A stretch of DNA of 64,000 bases from Chlorops oryzae (GCA_020466095.1 CM035807.1:108330906-108394905), one strand, 5' to 3'. Numbered from the stretch's first letter, positions 1-10,934 are shown. Translations and numbers: made by a program. The notes: generated by a model not told the origin, from the letters alone.

Positions 1-930
1 ATCCCTACTACACCTGTAGTAAATACACCTTCTTTGGAAAATTTGGCGCAGTTCCTTGATCCGCAATATATGCGCGCCGGAATACAAATTCTCAACAATT
101 TTAGCGAAATGTTCGCAAAAATGCTCGATCCAAACGATGGAGTTGGCTTGAATTGTCCATTCGCTGGAGCAGCTAACAACAACAACAATAATAATAATAA
201 TAACAACAACGCCGAGCGTATGAGCTCAAGCGCTTCATCCACATCCACTCGAAATTCAGAACCAAATTCGAATCCAGTCGACATTGAAAACCCAGCAACA
301 CCAGGAACTCCGGAAAAAGCTGCTGAACAGGCTAAGAAATCTGAAAATCAAGCACCCAGCAGCACAGTAAGCACACCACCAATTCCAGCTGGCGGCAGTG
401 CAGCTAACGAATCACAAGCACCAGAGGAGGAGCATCATTCTCGCCGTTCGCAAAGCATTGAAGATAATGAATGGCAATTAATTGACAAGGCATTGAATGA
501 GCCAGAGGCTGTTACATCTTCAACACCCAAATCGAGTGCTCAATCAATTGACTATGTACAGCTTAGCAAGGAGCTAAAGGCGCACATTGAACAAGAGCAA
601 AAACGTGAGAAATTATCAAAAGGAATACAAACACCCCCACCAGATGCCTCTGCGCCAGCTCCAAACAAGAGCGTTGAGAAAACTGAGGCTTCCACTAGTG
701 CTGACGCCGCAACACAGAACCCTGTTCCACAACCACGTGCAACTGCACCCGATGAGAAGCGCGCTGTACTCGTCCACCACGCTGATCCACGTATCAACAA
801 TGCCGTTAACGCAATGATGGCTATGGGCTTTAGCAACGAAGGAGCCTGGTTGACCCAACTCTTGGAATCGGTCAATGGAAATATACCCGAAGCATTGGAT
901 CTGATGAACGCTGCACAACGCAACAAATAA
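1..930 (+). CDS. ref(2)P: Ref(2)P / p62-sequestosome autophagy receptor, C-terminal part
   Basis: Partial gene: the frame is open from base 1, so the N-terminal PB1 and ZZ domains lie outside the window. About 309 residues are visible, ending at TAA 928-930. In order they show a conserved segment LAQFLDPQYMRAGIQ, a poly-Asn run, a long low-complexity Ser/Thr/Pro/Glu linker, the LC3-interacting motif NEWQLID (near base 470), and a C-terminal UBA domain (about bases 780-915, motif NAMMAMGFSNEGAW). This matches the p62/SQSTM1 family, where UBA binds ubiquitinated cargo and the LIR binds Atg8 on the phagophore. The D. melanogaster orthologue lies near spi, as here. The Asn run is encoded by AAC/AAT repeats and is probably length-variable. 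The identification is firm. Confidence 0.93.
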   Translation: MPTTPVVNTPSLENLAQFLDPQYMRAGIQILNNFSEMFAKMLDPNDGVGLNCPFAGAANNNNNNNNNNNNAERMSSSASSTSTRNSEPNSNPVDIENPATPGTPEKAAEQAKKSENQAPSSTVSTPPIPAGGSAANESQAPEEEHHSRRSQSIEDNEWQLIDKALNEPEAVTSSTPKSSAQSIDYVQLSKELKAHIEQEQKREKLSKGIQTPPPDASAPAPNKSVEKTEASTSADAATQNPVPQPRATAPDEKRAVLVHHADPRINNAVNAMMAMGFSNEGAWLTQLLESVNGNIPEALDLMNAAQRNK

Positions 931-1544
931 TTTGTCTTTTTCGTTCCATACTTTATATATGACTTGAACTGTAATATTGGGTGGCTTTGCTTTAAATTGA
1001 ATATGGTCTATTTTTTTTTTTTTTTTTTTTTTCTATTTTAATTTCGTCTTTTGTTCTTAATGTATCGTCGTATGGGGTTTTCTAAGCACTTGTAAGGAAC
1101 TCTAATTAACGGATGTCCTGTTTTGGTCTGAAGTTTTTGAAGAATGTAAGGTTTTTATTTCGTTGGTTTCATTTTTTTTTTTTATGTTATGTATTTGCTT
1201 GTAGTGAATGTTTTCACAAGAAACTATATTTAACCAAAATAAGCATATATATATATAGAAACGTATGCATATATAACTATATCGTTTCATCGGTTCAATG
1301 TTCAATGAATCAGTAGCATGTAGAAAAGTATTTCAAAAAAAAAATTTTAAATGTTAATATACATACTCCTTTAAAAAAATTTGATGTATTACACTGTATC
1401 GCATGTCTCGCAAGTCCTGACTTGTTCTTTAAGCTGGATTTAACTCCCAAGAATTGATATTCTGAGATTTAAAGATGAGCTTAACAATTCAGCGGTCAAC
1501 GTTCGATCCCGCTTCTTAAAATCAAAATATGATTCACGGAATGA
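931..1544 (+). other. 3' UTR of ref(2)P and flank
   Basis: AT-rich sequence with a poly-T run at about 1010-1032 and a TA-repeat near 1245-1256. No convincing gene is seen. Near 1490-1515 there is a B-box-like GTTCGATCCC, which could be a worn tRNA-derived repeat, but no cloverleaf could be built. Confidence 0.4.
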
Positions 1545-1548
1545 TTAA

Positions 1549-2283
1549 GGGGGTCTTCTCATTGAGCAACTTTTTTTTTCGACTTTTTTTTTGCATTTAT
1601 TTATAGCTTGGGTAGTTGTGAATATGCCCCTAAAAGGATTTTTTGAAATTCGAAATAGTTTAGAGGATATAGCCTTCTTTGTCGAGCAAGATCTGCGCTA
1701 AAACGAGTAATTTTTGCGTTGCTTCAAACTTTAAACGCGTTTATCTCGAAACCACGTTTTTCGAACTGGCGGCCATGATATCTCCAGTTCAACTGAACCG
1801 ATTTTCATGAAACAAAGTGGAATCGACGCAGAATTGTCACCATTCTCGGGTGAACCTCGACTATAATTTTAAAAAATTTTTTACTGTTTTTTTTGTACAC
1901 TAAACTACAAAAAAAAAGCCCGAAATTGAAATTTTTTTTTGAATGGCCGCCATTTTGTCAAAAAAAATCACAAAATTAAGCTTGAGGTTCACCCGAGAAT
2001 TACATCTATACTGATTATAACCCCGTTTTTTTTTTCTCCATTTCGGACGCTCCGGAGACCCGGAATCGTGGCCGCCGTGACGGCACTTTTTTTTTCACCA
2101 CCAACTTTGAAGTCTCATTACTTTTTGAACAGCCCACGTATCGAGGCAAAAAATTTTTTTTTATTTACTTTGAACCTTTTGTAATACAATAAATAAAAAA
2201 AGTTTTCAATTATTCTTTGCGTTTTCAAATAAGAATTTTTTTAAAAAGGGTCCAAAAAACGGGTTTTCAATGAGAAGACCCCC
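1549..2283. mobile_element. TTAA-flanked inverted-repeat element (735 bp, non-autonomous)
   Basis: The ends are inverted: GGGGGTCTTCTCATTG at the left and CAATGAGAAGACCCCC at the right. Each is bordered by TTAA (1545-1548 and 2284-2287), as expected for a TTAA-targeting insertion or for a longer TIR. The interior has no coding potential. Related sequence lies in the opposite orientation at about 21718-22400, sharing the stretch around GATATAGCCTTCTTTGTCGA and the motif GAACTGGCGGCCA. Confidence 0.65.
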
Positions 2284-2287
2284 TTAA

Positions 2288-2875
2288 GCCAGCCAAGCGC
2301 GCTAGCAATGACTGATCGAGCAGCATGTTGACTGAGAAAATAAACTCAATGTAAAACTTGACTCATACATTCGTATTTAACCCATAAATATTATAAAGAG
2401 TTTGAAAACGGGAAGAAATTATTGCGAACATTTTGAAAAAGTCCAGTTTTCTGGCGTTTATTGCTTATAAAATAAATACCATACAATTGGTATTTAATAT
2501 AAACATGTTACAGCGGGGAACAGGACCACCTCCTATGGTTGATAAAGTCCTGCGTGATCTTTCGGAGACCACCTTGTGGGAGTCTCGCTGGAACTGTGAT
2601 TAATTACGAAGGCAGAATGGCCCTCCAAACTTGATCAAGGGTTTCGATAATGACAATACCCACATCATTTGTTCACTGCCCAGGCAAGGGTGCCCCAGTT
2701 GCGTCTCCTAAGTAGGCCCAAAACGAAGGTATTGATGTAAAACAACACTGCCCAAAATCCCTTATTAGCATATTTGATTGTTATCAGCCCGATTTTATTT
2801 ATTCCCGGGGAGTTTTACCATGCGGATCCGGAAAAAAAATTCCAATTCTTAGCACACTGGGATAGGAATATAAAG
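2288..2875. other. Intergenic, no gene seen
   Basis: No ORF of interest. Contains a CAGCCCGATT... plus CCCGGGGAG fragment at about 2785-2820, which matches the ends of the foldback-like family described at 12343-13243. Confidence 0.4.
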
Positions 2876-3678
2876 TAGAGCCCTGCACAATGTATGTATG
2901 CTTGAAATGATTTCAAGCACATTTCGCACACCCTCTTCTAAGGTGACACAACTCAAAATTCGTAAATTTTGAGTTAACATATGGAACTTGATCATAGTTC
3001 ACCTCTCTACCAGCACGGAAAATTCTATTCCGTTTTTGTTATTATAAAAAGCCGGAAAACCCCGTCAATGCCTTTCTTCTTGCTTTGATTGACACTGCGA
3101 CGCATTTTGTTTTTTGCGTTTTCTGAAAAATGAGAAATTTTGAGTTGTGTCACCTTAGAAGAGAGGGTGCGATTTGATATTTTACACGCACTGTGCTTGG
3201 TTCGGCTTAGCGAACAAGCCAAGTACATGTTAACGGCTTTGTTTTGTTATTAAAACAAAATGAGAACAAGAGCGCGAGAGTAAGAGCTTTGAATTCAACT
3301 GTGCTTGCAAAACAAATTCCTTTGAAAGTACAAAACATTAAAGGGCATACGATGCGTGCATTCACAGAAAAAAACACAGCAACAACAACACAAGAAAGCC
3401 AACTACAAAATATCGAATGTTTTAGTGCACTCACTGAAATATAAGCGAGCGCTCTGTTTTGGTTTTGAAAAAGCAAAGCAGAAGAGGCTTCGTAGTGAAC
3501 AAGCACAGCTCAGTGTTTGCTTTGCAAAAACAAAATGCATACAATGCACGCTCTCTCTGTCTCTCGCTTGATTGCATGCGAAGCATTTTAATCGCTCTCT
3601 CTTTGTTTTGCAAGCATTATTCTCTTCATTAGATCATTTGTTGTCATTGAAAAGCAAGAATATTTGTGCAGGGCTTTA
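2876..3678. mobile_element. Nested inverted-repeat element (hAT-like MITE candidate)
   Basis: Outer short inverted ends read AGAGCCCTGCACAA (2877-2890) and TTGTGCAGGGCTTT (3664-3677). Inside is a second inverted pair: CACCCTCTTCTAAGGTGACA (starts about 2929) against TGTCACCTTAGAAGAGAGGG (about 3148-3167). This suggests one element inserted in another. The interior holds GCTCTCTC-type runs and no transposase. No clean target duplication was found for the outer ends, so the superfamily is uncertain. Confidence 0.5.
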
Positions 3679-3726
3679 ATGTAATGTCATTTTAAATAAT
3701 ATTAATCGGGGAATAACTCAAATAGA

Positions 3727-4112
3727 CAGCCCGATTCTTAACAAATGTTCTCGAGAATTGTTTCGCAAAAAACCTATTCCAAGCGGATAGAGGAAGTGTT
3801 TTGAGGGCCCTTTCTCTGTAGTTCGACTCGAACAAAGATTTGCTCGGATTTGAATGATGTTCGAGTCTTAGATGTTCGTTATACGTTATTATTGTTGTTC
3901 TTCGTTCGACTCGGATTAAGTTTTCGAGTAGAATACAATCCGAGAAGAACTACGGAGTAAAGCCCGAAGATCAACAAATGGAAAATTGAGACAAAAGGAT
4001 GATTGAGATCTTCACTTGCCCATGAATCCATAATAGAAGGTTTTTTCTTTCAAATTTTCCTGCAAAAAATTCCCCGAATTACTTAGAACAAGGCCCGATA
4101 AATGCAAATAAT
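3727..4112. repeat. Foldback-like repeat, CAGCCCGATTC family
   Basis: Begins CAGCCCGATTCTTA and ends with an inverted counterpart (CCCCGAATTACTTAGAACAAG then GCCCGATA at about 4070-4100). The family has further copies or half-copies at 2785, 12343-13243 and 14433-14483. The interior has short inverted motifs with TTCGAGT. There is no coding content. Confidence 0.4.
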
Positions 4113-4259
4113 TGTTATTCAAAATACAAAATCATATTACCTCGTTTAGCTGAGGAAAAAGAGTTTTATTAAGATCCAATTCAATTTATTCATAGCTTAA
4201 AAATTAACAAAAAAAAAACAAAAAAAAAATCTTATCAAATAAATTCACATCAACTTAAA

Positions 4260-5838
4260 TTACGTAAAAAGCGTATAAAATCTTTTAAATAAAACCTGAC
4301 AGGGTAGAAAAGCCGTCAGGACGAATATCACAAACGTTGCAAATTTGTATAATTCTTTGTTCGTTAGATTTCGACGGAAAAATCCCGTTTCATAGCCATA
4401 GAATTGGGCCAGCATGGCCGTTGTGAATGTAACGATTCCCAGTAAATTATGCACAAAGCTGGTCAAATGCGGCGAGAGGAAAACCCGATAGTACGGCGAA
4501 TACAATGCGAAGAAACCACAAATGAAATTTATGAAGCAGAACACACAAGCAGCTAGCCCTGGAAAGGTAAAGTTTTATCATTATTATTATTGATAGTATT
4601 ATTATTATCATAAATGATCTAAGGCCAAGGGGTTCTTTAGCAAATAACTGCACCTCATGCGAATGGCCGACCGACCAAATTATACTATATCTATGGTGAC
4701 AGCGACAGCGATGACACTGAACACACATTTTTCCAGTGCAGAAGATGGACAGAGTTAAGGATAGCACTAGAAGAGCAAATCGGACCACTTCACCCAGAAA
4801 ATTTGGTCATCAAAATGACGGAAAGAGCAGAGACTTTGGCTCGATAGAAGTCGTGACACCAACCCAGAGTTCACAGTGCACACAAAAATATAGCGAAGGT
4901 GGTACATTTTGCTAATTAATTTTATTCAGGCAGGGAACCCCCATGACGGTCCCGCCCTTCCCGAGTCGCTGTGCTAGCCAACTGCCCCAGTCGAATCATA
5001 CAGACTAGTAAAGAAATGTATAAAAGCGAGACCCGTGAGGGGACCGTCAGCTATTCACGAGAAATGGGCCCTACCCCGAAGTATTGCCCCAGAATTTCCA
5101 GGGTAGGAGCCCGTGAGAAAAGAGAGGGAATTTTTTTTAGTGGAATGACCACACACCCAGCAAGGATGAATGCTGGCAGTCCGAAAGGATTTTTGACCTC
5201 TTCGCCGTACCAAAAAAAAAATTTATTATTATTACCAGGCCCGTAGAGAGAAATTTGGGGCCTGGGGGATTTTTTTCCGGGGTCCTCACAGAAATGTGCG
5301 ACCAAAAAAAAAAAAAAAATACCCTTGCCAATTGTGGGCCCCTTCAGAAAGCCGGGCCCCCTCTCTACAGGCCTGATTATTACTATTAATAATAATTTTT
5401 TTATTTTTTATCAACTCACCCCATTTAGCGTGTAGCGATTTGAAATGGGTTTCTTTGCCCAAATACTTTTGTATCGTGCCAGCGATCCCCAAGAAGCCGC
5501 CAACAAGCTGCAAACCAAAATGCAGGCGCGTCTTAGACTCAAGTTCCAAATGTGCGGTAAATGGATTATTATTGTAGCGCACCATAAGACCCTCAGCGAA
5601 TAAAAACACAAACTATAAGCAATTTAAATAAAATAAAATTAAAATAAATAAACATATTTATTTGAAATTCCGATTCGAAGAATTTGCAGAATTTGCGACT
5701 CACTCCAAGCGTGCAGAGGTACGCGTGCAGGGCGGTCTTCTGTAGTTTCAACTGAAAGCATTTCCAGCTCAATGTGATCGTTACAAAAGCAACGAGAAGC
5801 TGATTAATGAGATGTATCGCGACGCCAGTCGATGTCAT
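4260..5838 (-). CDS. Cytochrome b561 domain protein (CYB561D2-like), gene A
   Basis: Three exons on the minus strand: 5838-5704 (start ATG at 5838), 5612-5420 and 4558-4260 (stop included), giving 208 residues. The donors are GTGAGT and the acceptors TATAG and TTCCAG. Intron phases are 0 and 1 and the middle exon is 193 nt, exactly as in genes B and C. The protein has about six hydrophobic segments and the histidines expected to bind two b hemes: KTALHAYL, TRLHFGLQ, SLHAKWG and FVHNLLG. The family moves electrons across a membrane, from ascorbate to ferric iron or monodehydroascorbate; the membrane is not evident from sequence. AATAAA signals on the minus strand lie at 4190-4185 and 4170-4165. 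The second intron carries a LINE tail and a hAT MITE. The lone-ORF start further upstream is not an ATG, so 5838 was chosen. Confidence 0.88.
4650..4990 (+). mobile_element. LINE 3' end fragment (R1/LOA/Jockey-type) in gene A intron
   Basis: A plus-strand frame ends at TAG 4845-4847 and contains DDTEHTFFQCRRWTELRIAL, the typical Cys/His tail of non-LTR retrotransposon ORF2 proteins. It is followed by a GC-richer 3' UTR-like stretch to about 4990. The fragment is truncated at the 5' side and antisense to its host gene. Confidence 0.65.
5236..5375. mobile_element. hAT-type MITE (140 bp) with 8-bp target duplication
   Basis: Ends are CAGGCCCGTAGAGAG and CTCTCTACAGGCCTG. The 8-bp direct repeat ATTATTAC flanks it exactly (5228-5235 and 5376-5383). 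CAGG... termini with an 8-bp duplication are the hAT pattern. It lies in the second intron of gene A. Confidence 0.75.
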
Positions 5839-6223
5839 CGTCTTCGAAAGGACTTTCCGAATGCAAATTGAATTTGGAAACGATTTTTGAAAATGCAAAA
5901 TCACATCAAAACAAAAAAAAAACTCGTCAAAATCTGCCGTATGCAAATTTTATGCGTCGACAACAAAAATGTATAATTTATTTATTTATTATTTTTTTTT
6001 TTATCTTATCGGAATATGTAAACACTACCGCATGGCCACGAGCCAGAGACTTTTTCGATCAACCGAGCGCGGCCGTTACTTTGAGCGCCTTTGAGTTCAA
6101 AACACAACTGAGCGAAAAGTTCTCGTGTGGCCTAAACTTATTCACAATAATTTGTCTTCGGTCTGTGTGTGAGATGAAAAAAGCGCCAACTTTTTGATGC
6201 TTACCTCTTTTGGGTCGGATTTA

Positions 6224-7402
6224 ACAGGTTGGCTGATAAGTCCCCGGTCTGACACATAGATGGCGTCGCTAGTATTAAATGCATATTATTTTTATATAGT
6301 GGCAACCTTCAAATGATTCGTGTCAAAATTTGACGTCTGTAAGTCAATTAGTTTGTGAGATAGAGCGTCTTTTGTGAAGCAACTTTTGTTATTGTGAAAA
6401 AAATGGAAAAAAAGGAATTTCGTGTTTTGATAAAATACTGTTTTCTGAAGGGAAAAAATACAGTGGAAGCAAAAACTTGGCTTGATAATGAGTTTCCGGA
6501 CTCTGCCCCAGGAAAATTCACAAAATGATTTTGAATGACCGTAAAATGAAGTTGATCGAGATAGCAGAGGCCTTAAAGATATCAAAGGAACGTGTTGGTC
6601 ATATCATTCATCAATATTTGGATATGAAAAAGCTCTGTGCAAAATGGGTGCCGCGCGAGCTCACATTTGACCAAAAACAACAACGTGTTGATGATTCTGA
6701 GCGGTGTTTGCAGCTGTTAACTCGCAATACACCCGAGTTTTTGCGTCGATATGTGACAATGGATGAAACATGGCTCTATCACTACACTCCTGAGTCCAAT
6801 CGACAGTCGGCTGAGTGGACAGCGATCGGTGAACCGTCTCCGAAGCGTGGAAAGACTCAAAAGTCCGCTAGCAAAGTAATGGCCTCTGTTTTTTGGGATG
6901 GGCATGGAATAATTTTTATCGATTATCTTGAGAAGGAAAAAACCATCAACAGTGACTATTATATGTCGTTATTGGAGCGTTTGAAGGTCGAAATCGCGGC
7001 AAAACGGCCCATATGAAGAAGAAAAAAGTGTTGTTCCACCAAGACAACGCACCGTGCCACAAGTCATTGAGAACGATGGCAAAAATTCATGAATTAGGCT
7101 TCGAATTGCTTCCCCACCCACCGTATTCTCCAGATCTGGCCCCCAGCGACTTTTTCTTGTTCTCAGACCTCAAAAGGATGCTCGCAGGGAAAAAATTTGG
7201 CTGCAATGAAGAGATGATCGCCGAAACTGAGGCCTATTTTGAGGCAAAACCGAAGGAGTACTACCAAAATGGTATCAAAAAATTGGAAGGTCTTATAATC
7301 GTTGTATCGCTCTTGATGGGAACTATGTTGAATAATAAAAACGAATTTTGACAAAAAAATGTGTTTTTCTTTGTTAGACCGGGGATTTATCAGCCAACCT
7401 GT
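6224..7402 (+). mobile_element. Decayed mariner transposon
   Basis: Full-length borders: TIRs start ACAGGTTGGCTGATAA at both ends, flanked by TA (6222-6223 and 7403-7404). The transposase reading is in three broken pieces: an N-terminal piece from ATG 6403 to TGA 6526 (MEKKEFRVLIKYCFLKGK), a middle piece 6525-7016, and a C-terminal piece 7013-7351. The first junction has lost part of the DNA-binding region and shifts frame. The second is a one-base frameshift near 7010. The catalytic DD34D residues are still visible (VTMDETW, FHQDNAPCH, LAPSDFFLF). At 1179 bp it is about 100 bp shorter than intact mariners. It is not functional on its own. Confidence 0.92.
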
Positions 7403-7433
7403 TAAGCTTGGCTTTTCTGGATAATTGCTTTCG

Positions 7434-7521
7434 ACAGAGAGAAAAAGTACGAGAAGAGAGAGAGATCAAGTGTGAGAGAGACAGAGAGAGAGAGAGAGCA
7501 AGTGAGAGAGAGAGTGAGCTT
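7434..7521. repeat. GA-rich microsatellite
   Basis: Imperfect (GA)n tract directly downstream of the mariner element. Similar tracts occur at 16871-16902, 36246-36278 and 44205-44270. Confidence 0.8.
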
Positions 7522-7689
7522 TCAATGATCGCGATACTTTTATGTTATGTTCTTATAAGGTATAGTCCAAGGATAATTCTAAATTTTTTTTTAGGTAGGT
7601 ACATTGATCTTCCTAACACCGTTTTTAAATCGATATGAGTGGCTTAGGTTGAATTTCGTCTCACATCCTAGAGGTTCAGACAGTCGACC

Positions 7690-7880
7690 TCTGTGCCGCA
7701 GTTGGCTGAGATGCCAATTTATGAATCGGGAGGCCCTGGGTTCGACTCCCAGCTGAGGTTGTGGATGTTTGTGCTGTTTTTCAGTTTCGATTTTTCTTTG
7801 TTTTCCCATTTTCCGTGGTAATCACAACGGGCCCATTTGGTGCCTAAGTATGCCACCCTTGGTGGTATCCACACACAAAC
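7690..7880 (+). mobile_element. tRNA-derived SINE copy
   Basis: The head resembles a tRNA promoter: an A-box-like GTTGGCTGAGATGCC and a B-box GGGTTCGACTCCCAGC about 35 bp later. The tail is shared with other loci (GGGCCCATTTGGTGCC). A second head copy lies on the minus strand at 60143-60214, with GAGATGCCAACTTA and GGGTTCAACTCCCAGC. Tail-like pieces occur at 10868-10910 and 59377-59450. It does not fold as a tRNA gene. Confidence 0.6.
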
Positions 7881-8261
7881 CTATAAATTGAGACCCTTAA
7901 GTTTATGCGAAATCTTTTTCAAATAAGTTTTGAATATTTTTTAAATTTTTTTTTTTTGCGAAAAAAAGTCCCAATTTAAATTAAATGCAGTAAATCACTT
8001 TTTATTTTTGTGAAAATGATTTGCAAAATTCTCGAGAATTGTTTGAAAAACTCGATTGAGATGAAAGAACCCAAAAAGTTCATACCCTACCCGACTTTAT
8101 CATCGAACTTTAATAATCTTCGAAATTGTGACAAATTTTATCAATCGTGAGATCGGTTAGCCAAAAAAAAAGTTCTACAATTTATGGCCGCCTGAGACGT
8201 TTAAAGTGTCGCAACTCGGAAAAACGCTTCCCAGAAAATTCAATAAAAAAAAAAAAAAATA

Positions 8262-8845
8262 TTGAATTTGCGGTCTAGCAAGAGGACAGACCTCAGAATG
8301 TCCTCTTCGTCAACCCAGTGCGGCCTTAAATACCGGCTCTACATGATCCACCTTGCAGGTGACTCTGAATGCTTTGTTTGTCTTCAAGACGAAGAGACCG
8401 CTTTCTATATAATGGGTGACTGTGTTGACCTATGTAGGCTGAGGCTCAGAGTCTTTCATAAGCATTTCTTAAGCCACAACCAGCTGAGGATCGAGAACTA
8501 TCTAAATTGTCTTACTTTAATAAAGAAGATCAATGGCAAAACCATGATACAAGAAAACAAGATAGCGCCACTTGAGAGAGGAAACGTCACAAACTCAAAA
8601 TCGCGATTCGTTGTTGTTGTTTCCTATGTTAAACCGGCTTTTTACTTTTTTGAATAGCATGGGAAACAACAACAATTTCTCGCTCCGTGACGTCACAAAC
8701 TCAATTTTCGGCTCTCAGAGAGAGCTTCAAAGTAGCGGTACTGAAGTGGCGCTATCTTGTTTTCTTGTATCATGGGCAAAACAGTCGCAGAGCCTCCAAT
8801 TCTTCAGAGGGCGGAATCCAAAAACTTATATAAATTCTAATATAT
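8262..8845 (+). mobile_element. Non-LTR retrotransposon ORF2 C-terminus, split by a MITE
   Basis: The plus-strand frame reads GLKYRLYMIHLAGDSECFVC and so on: a Cys-containing tail typical of Jockey-type LINE ORF2 proteins. It stops being LINE-like at 8542 and resumes after 8774 (KTVAEPPILQRAE) with its own stop near 8840. Removing the 232-bp insert and one duplicated 8-mer rejoins the frame, so the MITE inserted into an existing LINE copy. Confidence 0.7.
8543..8774. mobile_element. P-element-like MITE, copy 1 (232 bp)
   Basis: Perfect terminal inverted repeats of about 31 bp begin CATGATACAAGAAAACAAGA and run on to TAGCGCCACTT. They are flanked by the 8-bp duplication GGCAAAAC (8535-8542 and 8775-8782). 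TIR length, the CATGAT start and the 8-bp duplication all match canonical P elements. An inner inverted pair (GTCACAAACTCAA) lies further in. There is no transposase. Copy 2 is at 49225-49456. Confidence 0.75.
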
Positions 8846-9050
8846 AAAAATTCTCGTGACGCTATGTTTGTTACCAAACTCCTCCGAAACGGCTGGACCG
8901 ATTTTTATAAATTTTTTTTCTGCATATCGGGCAGGTCTGAGAATTGGACAACATCGGTTTTTTTATGCTCCAAAACCTCATTATTTGGTCTTATCGGGGA
9001 ATTTTATTATGCAATTTATGAATTTTTTTTATTATTAAAAAGAAAATAAT
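8846..9050 (+). repeat. Dispersed repeat, copy 1 (CTCCTCCGAAACGGCTGG family)
   Basis: Begins TTCTCGTGACGCTATGTTTG and continues through CTCCGAAACGGCTGGACCGA and GGCAGGTCTGAGAATTGG. A clearly related copy lies on the minus strand at about 11530-11705. Sequences of this kind are common insect dispersed repeats. The class was not determined. Confidence 0.6.
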
Positions 9051-10934
9051 TAGCCTTTGAACCATCCCACGGGAAAGATGGAGAGAGACGGATCCCAAGA
9101 GATCTGCATTGTTTTTTGGTAATTGATTTTTCACACATTCATTTCTGCTGAGGAGGTACGAAGCTCGATTCGATCATCTAGTAAATATATAAATAGGAAA
9201 AAAAATATGAACATGGTTTAATTTAAAAAAAAAATTCAATAAAATCATTATAAATTCTCTCAAAATGAAGAATTATTGAATCCTCCCGAATATCATCTAT
9301 TTAGAAAGTTGAGTCACCAATGATCTTCTCATAAGGCATTCTCTCTCCAAGTTTTCATCTCAATAAATTTCGATTGCAACACAGATGAACAAACGCTCTT
9401 TAGAAGAAAAAAAAAATCCTACCCAATTCGGTTGCGCGAAAAAGCTTCCCCACAGAGAGCGAAAATTAATTTAAAAGCTTATTTCCGATCAAATTGTTAG
9501 CATGAATCATGAGTGCGTTTTTTTTTTGCTTGAGCTTTGTCTGTCCATTAGTGGGGTTTTTACTGCCTCAATGACGTATCAAGATTGTCGGCCGAGCGCT
9601 ACGTTTCGAAATTTCGGTCACATTGATTTCTAAGACGTCATAGAAAGCCTACATCAAAATTCATTTAGCGAATTTACATAGAGAAAAATGTTGAAGGTAT
9701 AAGAAGGCAATATCTGATGGACTGCGATCTGACAGAGAATATTTGAGAAGCCTGCCAGGCTTCAGACAGACCAAACGATAGGAACAGCTAACATAGGTCG
9801 ATCAGTCTTCTTTCCTTTAAATGAATACTTAAAAGCATTTTTAGAATTATCCGATTATCCGAATCAAACGCAACCAGGAGTACCTACTCTGTATAATCGA
9901 AAATCGGGATCATCGATTATAAATCGAAATCAAACAATAATTAATTGTTACTAACTCTTTGATTATAGCAAGGGTCTTACATACGTCATTAAGACAATAC
10001 GATACCGGATAATCGATATTCTACTGTGCTATGATCGAATGCTGTTCTAATATCCGACCATGGTTAATGCGGTAGCGTGCTTCAATGATCGATGGCGATC
10101 AACTTTTACTCCAAAGTAAGCGGGCGTTTGAAAAGCAAAGTCATTAATTTATTGAATTATAATTAGCTTAAAAAACAGTAAAAGAAAACCGAACTTAGAA
10201 TCGCACAAAAAAAAATCACTCTATAGCTTTTAAAAAAGTGTCTTAAGCCTTCACGATCATTTCGAAACGGTTTCAGTTCAATAAACTGGATCAAGTTCAC
10301 GAGAATTTCCATTTCCAATGCTAAGGCAATGATATTAGCTGAATTGAACTATTTCAACAATACATTTTTATGTTTAAAATCTATCTACATTGAACTCACT
10401 TACTTCGGCAATCGAGATACATACATTTTAAAGTGGAATAATCGATCTGTAAAGTTCTTCATTTCGATTGCGTCGATTAAAGCTCATTACTCTTTGGCCT
10501 AAGACTTTTTGCTAAATTATCCCATACAGCTGCCATCGGTAACAATGCCAATGTCAATAGCAATCGAAAGGTATCTTCTTATCTTAGTACGTGCAGGCAC
10601 CAGCGCACGTTCGATAACGATTTGAGGCAATTTCTCTTACGAGGGCACATAAAAAAGTTTCGAGCTTTCGAATAGAGCAAGTTGAGATATGTTTCTAATA
10701 CATAGGTATTCGCTGTCACATGGATTTGCCGTTTATATAATATAATATAGCTAGATCTTCGTACCGCCTCAGAGGAAACTAATGCAGATCTCTTTCTATC
10801 CGGCTTTCTCCCTCTTTCCCATGACATTCATAGGTTCATAGGTTGATGTACATATGTATGTATGTTGGAGTGGCTGCCACTTAGGCCGAAGGCCCATTGT
10901 GATACCACGAGAGGTTTTCTTGTGTTTGTGTGAG
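9051..10934. other. Intergenic, no gene seen
   Basis: AT-rich spacer with several ATCGATTAT-type short palindromic motifs (9890-10030) and a fragment of the SINE-tail family at 10868-10910. No coding frame is convincing. Confidence 0.4.

Noticed and set aside
8572..8847. Similar frames in the two P-like MITEs (also 49254-49496)
   Set aside because: Short frames read through the MITE into unrelated flanks; similarity reflects the shared element, not a gene.
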